Positions 24,620 to 36,894 of a stretch of DNA of 64,000 bases are shown here, piece by piece. This DNA is from Acheta domesticus (Eukaryota; Arthropoda; Insecta; Orthoptera; Gryllidae). The position numbers and the translations under genes are program-made. The stretch spans positions 65,998,232-66,062,231 of the forward strand of contig JAHLJT010008756.1 in the NCBI GenBank assembly GCA_031308135.1. The letters are read 5' to 3'. Position 1 is the stretch's first letter. The number at the start of each line of letters is the position of its first letter. Below the pieces are notes generated by a model. The model was not told the DNA's origin. It saw only the letters and a program-made list of their open reading frames with translations, and did not search any database.

Positions 24620-25892
24620 TTCATGGTGAAATACAATATTGTAGATATGTGACTGCATGAGGATATTGGAAGCTTTTCTAAATAATGATAGTAGGCAGCA
24701 GAACAACAAAATATAGTAATTTCTACAGATGTTTTCAAATTTTAATTTCTTACCACATGAATCAGTTTGCACTGTAGAGGATACTGCATGGTCATTAAAT
24801 AGCAAAAAACATTAATGCCAGCTTGAACTTCACTTAACACATTCAGTATCCAAGGGTTCATAAAGAAATGCACATTTTGATAACAAGTTGAACGAAATTC
24901 AGGGATCAGATTATATTTTCACTTAATTAATTTTTAGCATCAGATGTGCATCATGAGAATTTTTGTGAACTTATAAATAATTGGAGCTTTAAGAAAAATT
25001 AATAAACAGGTATAAAAAAAAAATTTTTAATAAGCCTGTTTTAATTATTTTGATTATATGAAAAATTTAATCCAATTTATATTTTGCAAAATAATGGACA
25101 GATGTCTTATTATCATGTTAATTTGAAAATTATTCCTTATATTGAAATGATCTTCAGGATGAAATAATAAAAAAAATGGTAAATTACTTTTGATGTTAAT
25201 TTTCAAAGCTATCATATATGTTTTAAAACACTTGCATAACTCATATTCAGTATTAGTTTCTTGGAGATAAGTTTATTATAAATTTCTATCAATTCTTTAG
25301 TGATAAGTATCATACAATGTATTCCATGTCAAGGCTGCTAATAGGCAAGTTTTGAGAGCCTGGGCATTAGATAACAACAAATCTTTTTTAATGATTACCT
25401 CTAATTACTTCATTTACTTATAGCTGTACTGCTGTAAAACATGTGTAAACAATCACCATTCTTGGAACCACTATTTCTAGTGCAGTTTGATATTTACAAT
25501 AATTTTGTAGTTATTTTTTTTATTTCTGACTCATATAAATTTTACAATGACAGTGAATGTGAATATATAAAATTTGTATATATTCTCTAAGAAAGTGATT
25601 TTACAATTTTGTATAATGCCCGTCATGTGTCAAATTTAATAAATAGTATGGCCATATTCTGTTTCAGCAGCAGTATTTATTAATCAGTATCGCATGAATG
25701 GGATGTGCAGGGTTTAATTAACATCTGACCTGAAACATTCCCACTTTAGAGTTCACTAAAGTTTCAGAGGGAAATATCAGAAGGAAGGGAAATTACTTTT
25801 TCTCTTTCTCTATTCTCGCAGATGATGCTGTCATCTTTCCTTAATTTTTACTTCCAACTTCCTCATGTAAACAAATGAAATTGTGAAATCAA
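24620..25892. other. Intergenic AT-rich stretch
   Basis: No gene or clear repeat is visible between the end of the dehydrogenase gene and the piggyBac-like element. Confidence 0.45.
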
Positions 25893-27136
25893 TTAACCCC
25901 TTAATGCACTTAAGAGTCTTGAAGGGCCATGTGGTATCTTAACACTATTGTTTTATATATTTGGAGTTCTTTTCTCAACCTCCCAAACTGAATTTCAGTT
26001 TTGTTCACCAGGAAAGAAATAATTTTTTAGAATCAAATCTATCAGTTATTCAGTTTCATTTTTCACTTAGTATTTTGAGGGTCTTTACCTTTTTATTAAT
26101 TCTTTTCAAGAAATTCATAGAGATTGAATATAACAAGCATCGTAATATTCTGTCAAATCATTCCTTTTGCCGTATTATACTACAGTGTACGGATGAATAG
26201 GTTCATGATAACAAATAACAAACTGTCTTGTTTGTGACATACAAAAGCAAAGGAAATATGGATTTACATGCTCAATGAAATACATTAGGATGTGAAAAAT
26301 GGTGATTAATTAATCAAAAATAATAAAACATTCCATTTTAGAATGGGTAAGATTGTATTTCATTTGGTAAACCAAAAAATAATTCTTTTTGCATAACTTG
26401 ATAGAACCTACATCCAATTATAAAGATTGTGTAGTAATCTCATTATTTTCATGAAAATAATGAAAACTACTTTGGTGGAATAAGAAAGTAAATTTCAAGA
26501 AATAAAAGTGTTATCAGAATTTAGAGCTATAATTTAAAGGTCTCCAAATTTGAACTCTCAAAGAGAGTTGAATTGGTAAGTTGACACTGATTGAACAGTT
26601 GGAAGAAAAAATATTTTTCTTATTTATCTATGAAGTAGTAGTGTCCATTTTCTATTATGAACATCATATTTCTATAAACTATTTATGTTATTTCCAATAA
26701 GTGAGAATACTACTAAAAGAAAGGGGGAAAAAAATAATAGAGGTGCTACAAAGCACATATTTTCTCGAACAATTGTTAACTATTATCTAAAACTATAATG
26801 TTGCACCTTCTATTCTATTTCGTAACACTAGTCCCATCAGTTAAAAAACTCAAATGATTAAAGTGAAAATTGCATCAAAACTACTAATAATTGTACATGA
26901 AATAAGTTAAATATCTAATATTGAGGAATAATTGCATTAACAAAGAAATGTCTAGCTTTAAAAAGAAATAATCGTAATGTTTAAAAATCCAGAGATTTCA
27001 CTTGAATTTGAATTTATATCATATTAATGGGCAAACTTTACTCTATTCAAAAAAATAAAATTTAAAGAAAAAATATGAACCTGTTTTTGGGACAAATTAT
27101 TCTCGTTTTTGTTTCTTCAGTGCATTAAAGGGTTAT
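25893..27136. mobile_element. piggyBac-like non-autonomous element
   Basis: The element (25897-27132) starts CCCCTTAATGCACT and ends AGTGCATTAAAGGG, inverted repeats of about 14 bp beginning with C runs. It lies between TTAA (25893-25896) and TTAT (27133-27136), a one-base decay of the TTAA duplication used by piggyBac transposases. No transposase is recognisable in the 1.2-kb AT-rich interior. Confidence 0.68.
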
Positions 27137-27838
27137 GATTTTTGTGATGTATACAGCAAGTTAATTAAGCTAATCATTTTCTTGCAAATTGTTCAATGCA
27201 TTTGAAATGGTATATACCTCAGACGTGAAAGGCTGATGATTTTGTTTTACATTTTATTTAATTTTTTTACATTTGTACATTTTACTATTTGTTGATTCCA
27301 GGCAATTAACAACATTTTTTCTCTATAATCTAGTCACTGTCATTATATATCTTGATAATGTAATCTAATATTCATAATGAGATACAAAATAACATAATGC
27401 TGCATTCCTTGCACTGCTCATCCATTGTTAATATTGCTGGTGTAATAGTTGTTCTGCACCATTAATGCTGTTAAATGATTTTTAGTATTTATGTATTGTA
27501 GTTATTTAATCATTGTTGCACTGATAGAGTAAATGCTTCTATAATGGAAAAGAATGGAAGTTGAAGATAGATGTTGTTTTTAAGCAAAATTATGTACAAA
27601 TCTTTGGATGACTTTATACTTATGAGAGTTGTGTGATTTCTATGTTTTACATCTATAGATGAAATTAAAGCTTTTAAAATAGTGTGAGAAAGGGTGTTTA
27701 TAGCTTTTGATATGACTAGATTTATGTAGACTTTTGTAAAAAAACATTTCTTTACTTCATATTATCCATCTCAAATGTTCAAAAGCTTATAGATCTATTT
27801 GTAGTACATTTCCTTAAAAAAATCTTCTTATACATTCT
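27137..27838. other. Intergenic AT-rich stretch
   Basis: I see nothing recognisable between the piggyBac-like and hAT elements. Confidence 0.45.
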
Positions 27839-28364
27839 TTAAAAGGCAGTAGCGTAACGAAATGAGTGCGGGCTCGCCCACGAAAAGTGTATAGCAAACA
27901 CGAGTAGTGTTAGTACTTTAAATTATAAAAACATCCTTTAACAAATTCATATTAATCAGTCTATCACATAAAATGATAAGATTCAAACCAACCACCAATT
28001 GAAAGATGGTTTGTGTCTCGTGTTTATTGTTCACAATGGTAAAATACTTATAACCAATAATGGAAAAATGTAACTACATTATTTAATTTTATGACGTTAA
28101 GACTGTTATAAAACCTAAATGAATTGCTTATCTTTATCGATTAAGAAACAGGGTTGCATAAGCTACCAAAGCGGAAAAAAGTGTTCTTCTGGAAGATGCT
28201 GTTTTTATTCTTCAGTTGTATCAACTATTGCAAAGTATCAGAGAAAGCATCAAATAATTAATATTTCTTACAATCGCAAAAACTTACAGCCTAAAAATAG
28301 GCCCTGTTTGAACAGCCCACATTGTGGCCCCTGCAGGCCCGAACGTTACGCCACTGTTAAAAGG
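27839..28364. mobile_element. Second hAT element with exact 8-bp TSD
   Basis: The element occupies 27847-28356 (510 bp). It begins CAGTAGCGTAACG and ends CGTTACGCCACTG, one mismatch apart as inverted repeats. Both sides carry TTAAAAGG (27839-27846 and 28357-28364), an exact 8-bp target duplication. There is no transposase. The ends differ from the 16857 element, so it belongs to a related but distinct subfamily. Confidence 0.9.
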
Positions 28365-31300
28365 GATATAAAGATGAACTATTAAAAAAAAAAGTTATTC
28401 AATTTTTGGCCTTTTAACTTATTTCTTATGTTGTGGAGAAATAGCAGTTGACAATAATTGAGCTGGAAATGAACATATTGATATTTACTGCTACTATTTG
28501 ATTGAAATATATCATTTAAAAAAATATTAGCAAAAATATGTTTGTGTATAAAAAAAGTTTCTTTTTTTTTCTTTCCATATTCATTGTAAACTACATCCAA
28601 AAATACATGTTAAACAACCTCTGAGTACTAAGTTTGCTGTATCCTCTGTTCCTGGCAATATCTTTGACAATGAGAGTTTTTACATTAAGATTTGCATCTA
28701 CAAAACCATGTCTTGTGAGAAAGTCTCATACATCATTTCTTTTCTTTTCTTTTCTTTTCTTTCTTCTTCTTCTTTTTTTGATCTGGCTTGTTGACCAAGG
28801 CTGACATTTGGCATCTTTTCCCAAAAAAACCTATCTTAGATGGTATTACAAAAATTGTTAAGTAGTACCTAATAGTTTTTAATAGAAAAGATTGATTTAA
28901 AAGATTTCTTTAGACAAAAAAATGGTGTCATCGTACATTTAAAAAAATTTTCCATCCAATGTTAATTTCTTATATGATGATAATTATTTTAATAATTATG
29001 TATGTATTTTAATATGATTTTTATATTAGGAAAAATTAGCATTTACTTTGTTACATTCTTATTTTCAGTTAAAAGTTACTGGTGAAAATACCCAATCATC
29101 CACTTCTCTTTGTAAATTTATGGCAAATAATTGTGTTTATAGGAAAATATATAGTATTTATAGGCAAATTCTGTAGATACTCATCTTGTTTTTTATAAGA
29201 TTTCATATGTATTCCAACGTAGTGTATCTAAACATTTTAAATATTTGAGTTGATTTATTGAAAATTAAATCCTGGGTTATTTGGTTCATTATAAAGAGTT
29301 ATAATACTAGTATTGGCTCATAGCCAGGAAAGTCAGCTAAATAATTTTTCCTTCACATTGCTTCCAGACAACCATTTCTGAATATTGAAATAATGGGCTT
29401 TTCATTTTTATACTTTTGTGACTGCAATGTTGGTGTAGATTGTTCAGATCTTGAAATTTCATGTCCATCACAATATGTTCTTCTTGAATATATTGTGATC
29501 ATATTGAAAATGGAACTTTTAACAATCTGAAAATTTCGAACTTTTCCAGATTGGAAAAGAAGTAACATACATTTCCTTTTCACTTGTGCAAGGTTTTTTC
29601 ATTACCACTGGAAAATATTTTTGTTCAAAAACAAGATACATATAAGGAATGTGTCCACACTACTTCCAAAAGTTCACTGTTGTCACTTCAATTAGTAGTC
29701 ACTCATTAGAAGTAACTACTATAAAATTTCTTGTGAAGCTGATGTATCACATAGTATGTTTGCAGGACCAGAATTGCTCTGGTCTCCGCATTTCTTACTA
29801 TATGCCTCTAGTGAGGTGACTTTTGTGAGCTCAACCAGCTGGATGCTTAGAAGCAAAATGTGAAGTGAGACACACATGATGTCCTTTTGCAGTCTTTGTG
29901 GAAACAGAAGGCAATATACGTCCTTCGTCATGCAGTAGGATTTACTGTTGAAACTCTTACTTAATGGTTCTTTGAATCACTCTTGATGCCTTGGAATATA
30001 TACCCATGTAACCAAATCTTGCCATACTCCTGACTGCTAATGTGCTACTTTTGAATACTGTGTTTCTCTAAATGTGTGTTGTTTTTTTGTAATAATAGAA
30101 AATGAATTGATAACATAAATGTAGACTTTATTTTCTTATATGAGGACATCAGTATTATTGAGACCAATTATCATAACAGGGATATATATTTGAGGTCATC
30201 AATTCTTATAAATGTGATAATGTATAGTTAGTTTTTTAATCATTCAGAGGAATCAAAATCACATATTTTTTTATGGAAACTGCCTTTATCCTTTACTTTT
30301 GTTGTCAATTGGATCTTCTGTGTATATCACATACACACTTTACCAAAAGAAACTGTAATCTCTATCTACAGTAGTGGTCTCTCTGACATGCATTATTTGA
30401 GATATGTTTGAATGTCCTCTTTATAGTACTTCAAGTGTCTGAGCATTTGAGATTACACAGTTCTGTGATTTTTTTTGTTTAAATCGTAGAACTAAAATGA
30501 AAGGCATTGTTTCAGATCTTTCACAGATAATAATCTTCAGTTTTGTTAAAAAAATATTTTGAAAGAAATCAATAGGTATTCGCTAAATATTTTGTCATAG
30601 TAACAGTTTTTCTATGGTATTACATTGTACATTTTCACATGTTTTTTGACCTTGAGAAAAAGTTTTGGATTGATATTTGAAGAAACCTTAGGATCGAAGG
30701 GCAGGGAGTTATCACCTACAGTTATTTTCATTGAAATATATGCAAAATAGCAAAAGGAAAAAACAAAACAAAAACCGTTGTCTTTAAGGAGTAAATATTT
30801 ATTATATATTTTTCTATTTCAAGACGTTTTCAAATTATTTTACTTCCTGATCTACTATCCTTTTTTTTCTTTCCGACTTACTACTTTTTTTCTCTTGTTT
30901 TTCTTTCCGACTTACTTTTCTTCCCTCCCCTTTAACTTTTGTGAGTACTTTTCCTTGAACTGTACACTTCATGATATCTTCATACAGAAATATACATGGC
31001 TGCAAGTTTAAAATATTCTATGTACTCTAATGAATATAATGAAGTTATTTTAATGGTTTAATATAATTAAAATATCCTTTCTTTCTAATTAAGGTAATAG
31101 TAATGTGTTTAAATTGTTTTGACTAACACTGGGTGATTCTCTTTTTCTACTTTTCTAATAAATGATATGAGATGATACAAATATGTACATTTATTATGTT
31201 ACTTTAATTAGAAGAGCACAAATAAGTGGTTAAAGAGCAAGTTTAGTTCCAAGCAAGCTGCTAATATAACTTAGATACCTATAAATACAACCTAAGCTTT

Positions 31301-32044
31301 GTAGTTTTCTGTAGTAATTTCACGCACAATGTAATATATTCAAAACTTAGAAGTTTTGTATGTGTGAAAATAAGTCATTAAAATTCCTGGTTCTAAATTC
31401 CATTTTCTATAAGCTCTGACTATTCTTCAAAATAAGTTTCGAGGAGAGAGAAAAAACATTCTGTTCTTTAGAATTTAAGTTTTCATTAATTAAAATGAAT
31501 GCAACATTTGAAGTAACTCGTTAACAAAGGAAAATGAAAAATTTAAAAAAGTAATATTACAATATTGATATGATTTTCTTTCATGTATTCAAGTTTTCCT
31601 ATGTAAACTTAATTTCTCTTGATGTGAAACTGTAACAATAAAGTTTGATGAATTAGCAATTAGTGTTTACATCATTTCATTGAGAAACATCATCTATTGA
31701 ATGTGAAATTCTAAGTGTTTTAATATGAAGTTTAGGCATACTCCTGCAGTGTGGAATTCAGAAGCAAATAATAGTTATTTATGTAATCCTCTAAATGGAT
31801 CTTTAAGGGCAAAGCTGGAAGGTAACAGTGAGGCCGAGCAATAGCAAAGCCGAGTAGTTAACCTTCCGGCTGAGTCCTTAGAGACTAATAGAGGACAAGT
31901 TACATACATTGTTTTTTGTTATTTTTAATTTTTCTAGTTATTCAAAATTAACATTTAACACTTTCATGAGTTAAGAATTGCCATTACTCTCAATGTTCTG
32001 TACCAAGGGTTGTTGATACAGGGTCTTGGAACCAATTTTAAATA
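28365..32044. other. Intergenic stretch
   Basis: Nearly 3.7 kb of AT-rich sequence without a gene that I can support. It holds a (TTTCT)n tract near 28736-28762 and a weak hairpin near 31812-31873. Confidence 0.45.
28736..28762. repeat. (TTTCT)n microsatellite
   Basis: About five pentanucleotide units followed by TTCTTC-rich sequence. Confidence 0.8.
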
Positions 32045-32049
32045 ACAAT

Positions 32050-32410
32050 CACAGTGCTGGGAAGGACCAAAAGGTCAAAGGGGGATAAGTGTGACAAAGT
32101 GGGGAAAGGATGAAGAGGGTAAGGGAACAAAATGGGAAATGGGTCAAGGTGATAAATGGGACAATGCAATGGAACAAAATGGGGCATGGGACAAGGGGAC
32201 AAAATTGGACCAAGTGGGACAAGGGACAAAATGGAACTATGGGACAGATGGATCTTGGGTTCAAAATGGGACAAGATGGACGTCGGGACAAGGTGCAAAT
32301 GGAAAAGGGGGACCAATGGGGCGAGTGGGACCAATGGCATAAGGGGAACAAAATAAACGAATAGGGACAAAATGGACAAGGGCCAAGTGGGACAAAAGGG
32401 ACATATTTAT
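32050..32410. repeat. GGGACAAAATGG-type minisatellite
   Basis: A degenerate tandem array of a roughly 12-base purine-rich unit (GGGACAAAATGG and variants such as GGGACCAATGG) with strong strand asymmetry. It leaves open frames in several phases on both strands (Gly/Lys/Trp-rich or Pro/Cys/Leu-rich), which I treat as artefacts of the repeat. Confidence 0.85.
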
Positions 32411-32522
32411 CCAAAGATTTATGAACACAGGTAAAATCTAAACCAGAGAGTCCGCTAAAATATTTTAAGTGGACTCTCTGTTGCGGCCGATGCTGTGGAC
32501 GCGTTCTTAAAGCATTGTTTAG

Positions 32523-33967
32523 ATGGTAGCCAGTGGCGTGCGGTCATAATTTTTGTAGGGGAAGCACTTTTGAAGTCCAAGGTATAAAGAACGTAAAAGA
32601 GATAACGATGATATGAATTTTCACAAAATGTTAATATTAACCTAGGAGAAGTATCTTGCATACGAACGTAACTGGTCGCCCGGGAGAAAACAGACCCCCA
32701 GGGAAAATTTCGTTGCCTAAATGCCTTCTAACATTATAAACAAATATAATTCGGTATTTATGTGACTTATAACTTAACCTTATTTATCGAGTACTTTGTT
32801 ATTTAAAATTATTAACACAAATTTACAAAATCCACTAATGCATAAAAGCATATTTTTTCTTTCATAAAATGAAAAATATGTGCATAAACTTTAATATATG
32901 GTAAATGTTGATTTGAAAATGTATCTATAGAGTTCAGAAATAAGGTTTTTCACAATCTTTACAAGCAATGGATGTGATGTCCGCTCTACTGTTTTCTTAC
33001 TCTTTTCACATTCTCTGGATGCTCTGCTCTTTAAATTCCTCGGACAAATTTCACGTCTTGTTAGTTCTCTTTCTTGCAACATGTGTTTCTTGTTTTTGCT
33101 CTGAATGCAAATATTGTATCAGCTCTCGCGACAATCCTGGTATAATTTATCTCATAAAAGGCCAAGCGCGAATACGATCCAAACTTCCGTCTGCAATTCT
33201 TATGTGTGGTGATTCCTCGAAATATCCGTAATGTTTCATTCTCCTGAAAGTTGATCGTGCGTACTTCGAATGTATCACCGAAAATGAAGATTATCGCAAG
33301 GGATCCGTGGGAGTTGCGCCGTGCCGATCGGCTCTGCTTGCCAACGCGGGTTGACGCCACTTTCCTCACTGTACTGCGCGGAAATGGAATGAGTCTGTCA
33401 ATGCATTCCTTTCCCTCAAGGGAGAACTGCAGAACCGTTCACAAAGAATTAGTTATTTTAGAATACTTTAACTTAATATAAACGTTCTCGGTATTATTAG
33501 GTACTTGATACTTTCATTGAATTATAATGTAGTTAGCATGTACATCAAACACTCCCAAAACGCCAAAATAATAAATTCTTTCGAACTTGAAATTACTACC
33601 AGTCGATCACATCGGAACTGATTTCAATATTCATTCTGGCGCACTGACGAACTGACCCGACTTTTCACGAGACATGAAGAAGTCGAACGCCTGGACTCTC
33701 CAAGCTTTGCTGACGCCACGAGACGAATCTACACACTGCGGTGTGTAGATCTACACACTGCGGTGTCTACACAGAACGGTGCACCGTTCTGAAAACGTCG
33801 ATTGTTACGATTCAACCACACTCAGCTCAGAATCTGAGTGGAGTGAACAGTTCTGCTTTGGCCAAAAGCAACGAATATTTCCAATATAAAAAGGATTTCT
33901 CGTGTGCTTTACTTAGGGGAATGACTCGTTCCCGTCATTCCATGGAATGCACGCCACTTTTGGTAGC
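32523..33967. mobile_element. Third hAT element, 1.43 kb
   Basis: The element (32531-33959) begins CAGTGGCGTGCGG and ends GCACGCCACTT. The flanking octamers are ATGGTAGC (32523-32530) and TTGGTAGC (33960-33967), 7 of 8 identical. The interior has several open frames but no transposase motif that I recognise. Near its right end are a perfect hairpin (33729-33748) and an 18-bp palindrome (33773-33790), which could be subterminal protein-binding sites. Confidence 0.72.
33729..33790. repeat. Palindrome cluster in hAT subterminal region
   Basis: CTACACAC-TGCG-GTGTGTAG at 33729-33748 is a perfect hairpin. The motif CTACACACTGCGGTGT repeats directly after it. AGAACGGTGCACCGTTCT at 33773-33790 is a perfect palindrome. 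Confidence 0.8.
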
Positions 33968-34568
33968 AAAGGAGCTAAGCGCGTATTTAACGACGTAAAT
34001 AAAAAATACTTAAAACATCTCTTTAAAAACTATGTAGATCAGTATTGGAAGTAGATATCTCCCTGAAGGCTACAGTAACGTAGGTAAATGCAGCTTACTC
34101 TTTCCCAAACATCACTTGCAGAGCATCGTATTGACGTAATATAATAATAATTCAATATTAAAGCTTTATGAAGGTAAGGTAGTGCCATTGTACTTCTCTC
34201 CATAGTATATCACATAGTTTCTAATTGTTTTTGACGTTAAATAAAACAAGTGCCTGGTCTTGAGAATGAAATTCATAACAAACTGTCAAATTTTGCTAAG
34301 TTGCACTTGCATGTTGAAAAGGGATAGCTGGGTGGATTCATTGTGATAAATCCAAAATCCATTGTCATCCAAAATATATTTAGGCAGATGAATGGCGACA
34401 ATCAGTTTGATTCTCTTATAAATTTATAATGATGTTTTATAAAAAAAAACGTATGCAACTCGTTTTTAATGTTGCCTTATTGCATTCAACAAATTTGAAA
34501 CCTCGCTCCTAACGTTCGTTTTCAAAACCTAATTGCATAAACTACTATTATCATCTCATATATAGATA
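33968..34568. other. Intergenic stretch
   Basis: I see no gene; the sequence is AT-rich between two transposons. Confidence 0.4.
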
Positions 34569-35853
34569 TCCCAAAATTAACGCAAGATTTGATTTGCCGC
34601 CAATTGTGCAGTAAAGTGTTGGCAATCCTGAAAAATAAACAATTTAACAGCTGACAGTCTAGGGTTAGTAAAAATTGATCGTTACACGTCGTCTTTTCAT
34701 TGTTGAACGATATTTCAAAAATAATGAAAATTTGGTGCCCACAGTTCGAAAGTTTCGTACAAAATATGGTCGGAATATTGATGTAACTCCATCAACTGTG
34801 AAGAGAATAATTGAAAAATTTAGGAAGACTGGATCAACTGGTGATGCTAAATACACTGGTCATCCAAAAACAAGCAGTTCAAATGTCAAAGCCAGACAAA
34901 AGCCAGACAGTGTTGGTGGAAGCCCAGGAACATCAATTCGACGTCGTGGACAAGAATTGCAAATTTCAAGAAGCTATCTACGATGTATACTCACTGAAGA
35001 TCTACGTCTCCATACTTACAAAGTTCAATTATCATAAAACTTAAGCCTAATGACCGTGCTCAGCGAGAGTTTGTTGAATGAATTACCGAACATCAAGTGG
35101 ACCCTGATTTTTTGAAACAAAAAAAAATCCTAAGCGATGAACATATTTTTACCTTGATGACTTTGTTAATCGTCAAAATTGCCGCATTTGGGGTTCAGAG
35201 AATCTACATGTGATTATCCAAAAACAAATTCATCCACCACGTGTCACTGTTGGGTGCGGATTTTGGGCTGGAGGCATTTTTGGACCATACTTCTTCGAAA
35301 ATGAGGCTCTGACTGTCACTGAGCAATGACTGTCACTGGTGCTCGATATCGTGACATGATAATCGAGTTCTTTCTCCCTCAATTGGATGATATTGATGTG
35401 GAGAGCATGTGGTTTCAATAAGATGTGCCACCTGTCATACAGCCCGTGAAATAATATAATTACTGAATGAGACATTTCCGGGTCGTGTGCTCTCACGTTT
35501 CAGGGATCAGAATTGGCCCCGTAGATCGTGGGATTTAACACTGTTGGATTTCTTTTTATGGGGTTATTTAAAATCAAAGATCTACGCCATCAAGCCCACA
35601 ACCACCCTCGTGCTGAAGCAGTAAATTCAACGCTGCATTAACAAAATTGGGCCTCGTTTATGCACTATATTGTCATGGAAAATTTAGACAGAAGAGTGCC
35701 TATGTGCCAGCAAAGCCGTGGAGGTCATTTGCCCGATGTGTTATTCCATTCATAACCCTATTCTGTGCACTTTATGATTCAATAAAAAAATAATAATTTA
35801 AAGAAAAATAAATGTGTTTTATATTTAATTCAAATCTTGTGTAAATTTTGGGA
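34569..35853 (+). mobile_element. Decayed IS630/Tc1/mariner-superfamily element
   Basis: Inverted repeats of about 24 bp with a few mismatches (TCCCAAAATTAACGCAAGAT at 34569; its near complement ends at 35853). The ends lie within TATA-rich sequence that may hide a TA duplication. The interior is a broken transposase gene on the plus strand, described separately. At 1.28 kb it is near full length for the class. Confidence 0.78.
34675..35760 (+). pseudogene. Tc1/mariner-like transposase pseudogene
   Basis: 34675-34870 encodes an N-terminal helix-turn-helix (RKFRTKYGRNIDVTPSTVKR, KTGSTGD). A frame change brings RSYLRCILTEDLRLHTYKVQL near 34970-35035. Later blocks include NRQNCRIWGSENLHV (about 35170-35215) and a GCGFWAGGIFGPYFFEN-type block (about 35255-35305). 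The FFLWGY-type block near 35545-35570 carries shifts. The order matches insect Tc1/mariner-like transposases with a DUF4817-type N-terminus. Several stops and frameshifts make it inactive. Confidence 0.75.
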
Positions 35854-36162
35854 CACTATATTATGTCAGCAGTATAAATATCTTTTACGGTTCTCACAGG
35901 CAACCAATCATTATAAATGAGGTCTCTAAAGAAAGAGAAATTTAAGGAGACATAAGGAATTGCATTTTGACTAGATTTGTTGAAAAAACGCATCAAAATA
36001 TTCATGTCAAGTGCAACCCGCAACACTCGACAGCATTCTCAAAATCTATATAGTTAAATAATTCCTACACGAAGCGTTCTAGAGCCTTAAAACTTGGGAT
36101 GTAGAGGCCAAATGCCTTAAAGATACATTTCTCACACCGTAATCTAATGGAAAGGCTATCTT
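35854..36162. other. Short intergenic stretch
   Basis: I see nothing recognisable between the two elements. Confidence 0.4.
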
Positions 36163-36894
36163 GGAAAGTCTACTATTAAGCTTGTATACCAATTGAAAAT
36201 TGTTCTTGATTGTTAGTGTATGTTTCCCAATAATAAAACGTATCCAATTTTTATTAATGACAATCCTTTATTGTTATATCTATATACTGAACACAACGTT
36301 TCGTAACTAGTTTTAGTTACATCTTCAGGCGGCTCCTAAATTACGGGATACAGAAATAAATTTTATTCGCTAATTCAATTAATTTTACATAGTCACTTAA
36401 TTAAATTAATAAATTTAAAACACTGAGTTAAAATGCAAAACACAAACAAAAACAAATTAAACATTATATCTCAATGAGACACTCACTTTAATAAAGGGAA
36501 CTGTTGTTCTATTCTTAACTGAAAATCACTCGAGGACACAGTGAACTCACGGGTAGATTCATAATTTAAACTGAAAGAGTGACTCAAACGTAGGTACGGC
36601 GCATGAATATGAACAATCAGTGTGGCAACTTAACAAATTAACATTTAATCATTACTCTTTGTTTCTCTTAATTTATACAACACATTATCATATGCGTTGG
36701 TAAAGACATTCATTGCTACGTTGGTATTAAGGGTGTGATTTAATTTAATTTGAAGGGTTTCAGAAATAAATCTAGGAAATCTCCTGACCTCGGTGTCCAA
36801 AATAATTGGTTTCTCAAAATCAAAATATAAATTATAAAAAATAAAAATAAAATATAAAAATTGGATACGTTTTATTATTGGGAAAGTCTACTAT
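36163..36894 (-). mobile_element. Penelope-like insertion with inverted repeats and tail
   Basis: A 14-bp direct repeat, GGAAAGTCTACTAT, occurs at 36163-36176 and 36881-36894. Between them, inverted repeats of about 32 bp (CCCAATAATAAAACGTATCC at 36226 and its complement ending at 36882) meet the right boundary, but start about 46 bases inside the left one. On the minus strand CTGAAGA, a 6-bp stem and GAAAC (36328-36298) resemble a hammerhead core. Inverted ends with a one-sided tail and hammerhead motifs are known from Penelope-like retroelements. No reverse transcriptase or GIY-YIG domain is visible in the 700 bp, so the class is inferred. Confidence 0.5.
36298..36328 (-). ncRNA. Hammerhead-like core motif
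   Basis: On the minus strand CTGAAGA (36328-36322) is followed by one T, a perfect stem GTAACT/AGTTAC with a six-base loop, then GAAAC (36302-36298). This is the order of the hammerhead core (CUGANGA, stem II, GAAA). The extra base before stem II breaks the canonical 10.1-11.1 pair, and I find no good stem I, so self-cleavage is doubtful. Confidence 0.35.

Noticed and set aside
31812..31873. Hairpin GGAAGGTAAC...GTTAACCTTCC
   Set aside because: The stem is short and imperfect, with no flanking duplication or repeat copy noticed in this window.
32038..32414. Overlapping open frames of 66-121 codons on both strands
   Set aside because: They are translations of the GGGACAAAATGG minisatellite; there is no domain, start context or splice support.
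36298..36328. Calling an active hammerhead ribozyme
   Set aside because: The core order is right, but an extra base precedes stem II and no convincing stem I or cleavage-site UH pairing was found. It is therefore reported only as hammerhead-like.
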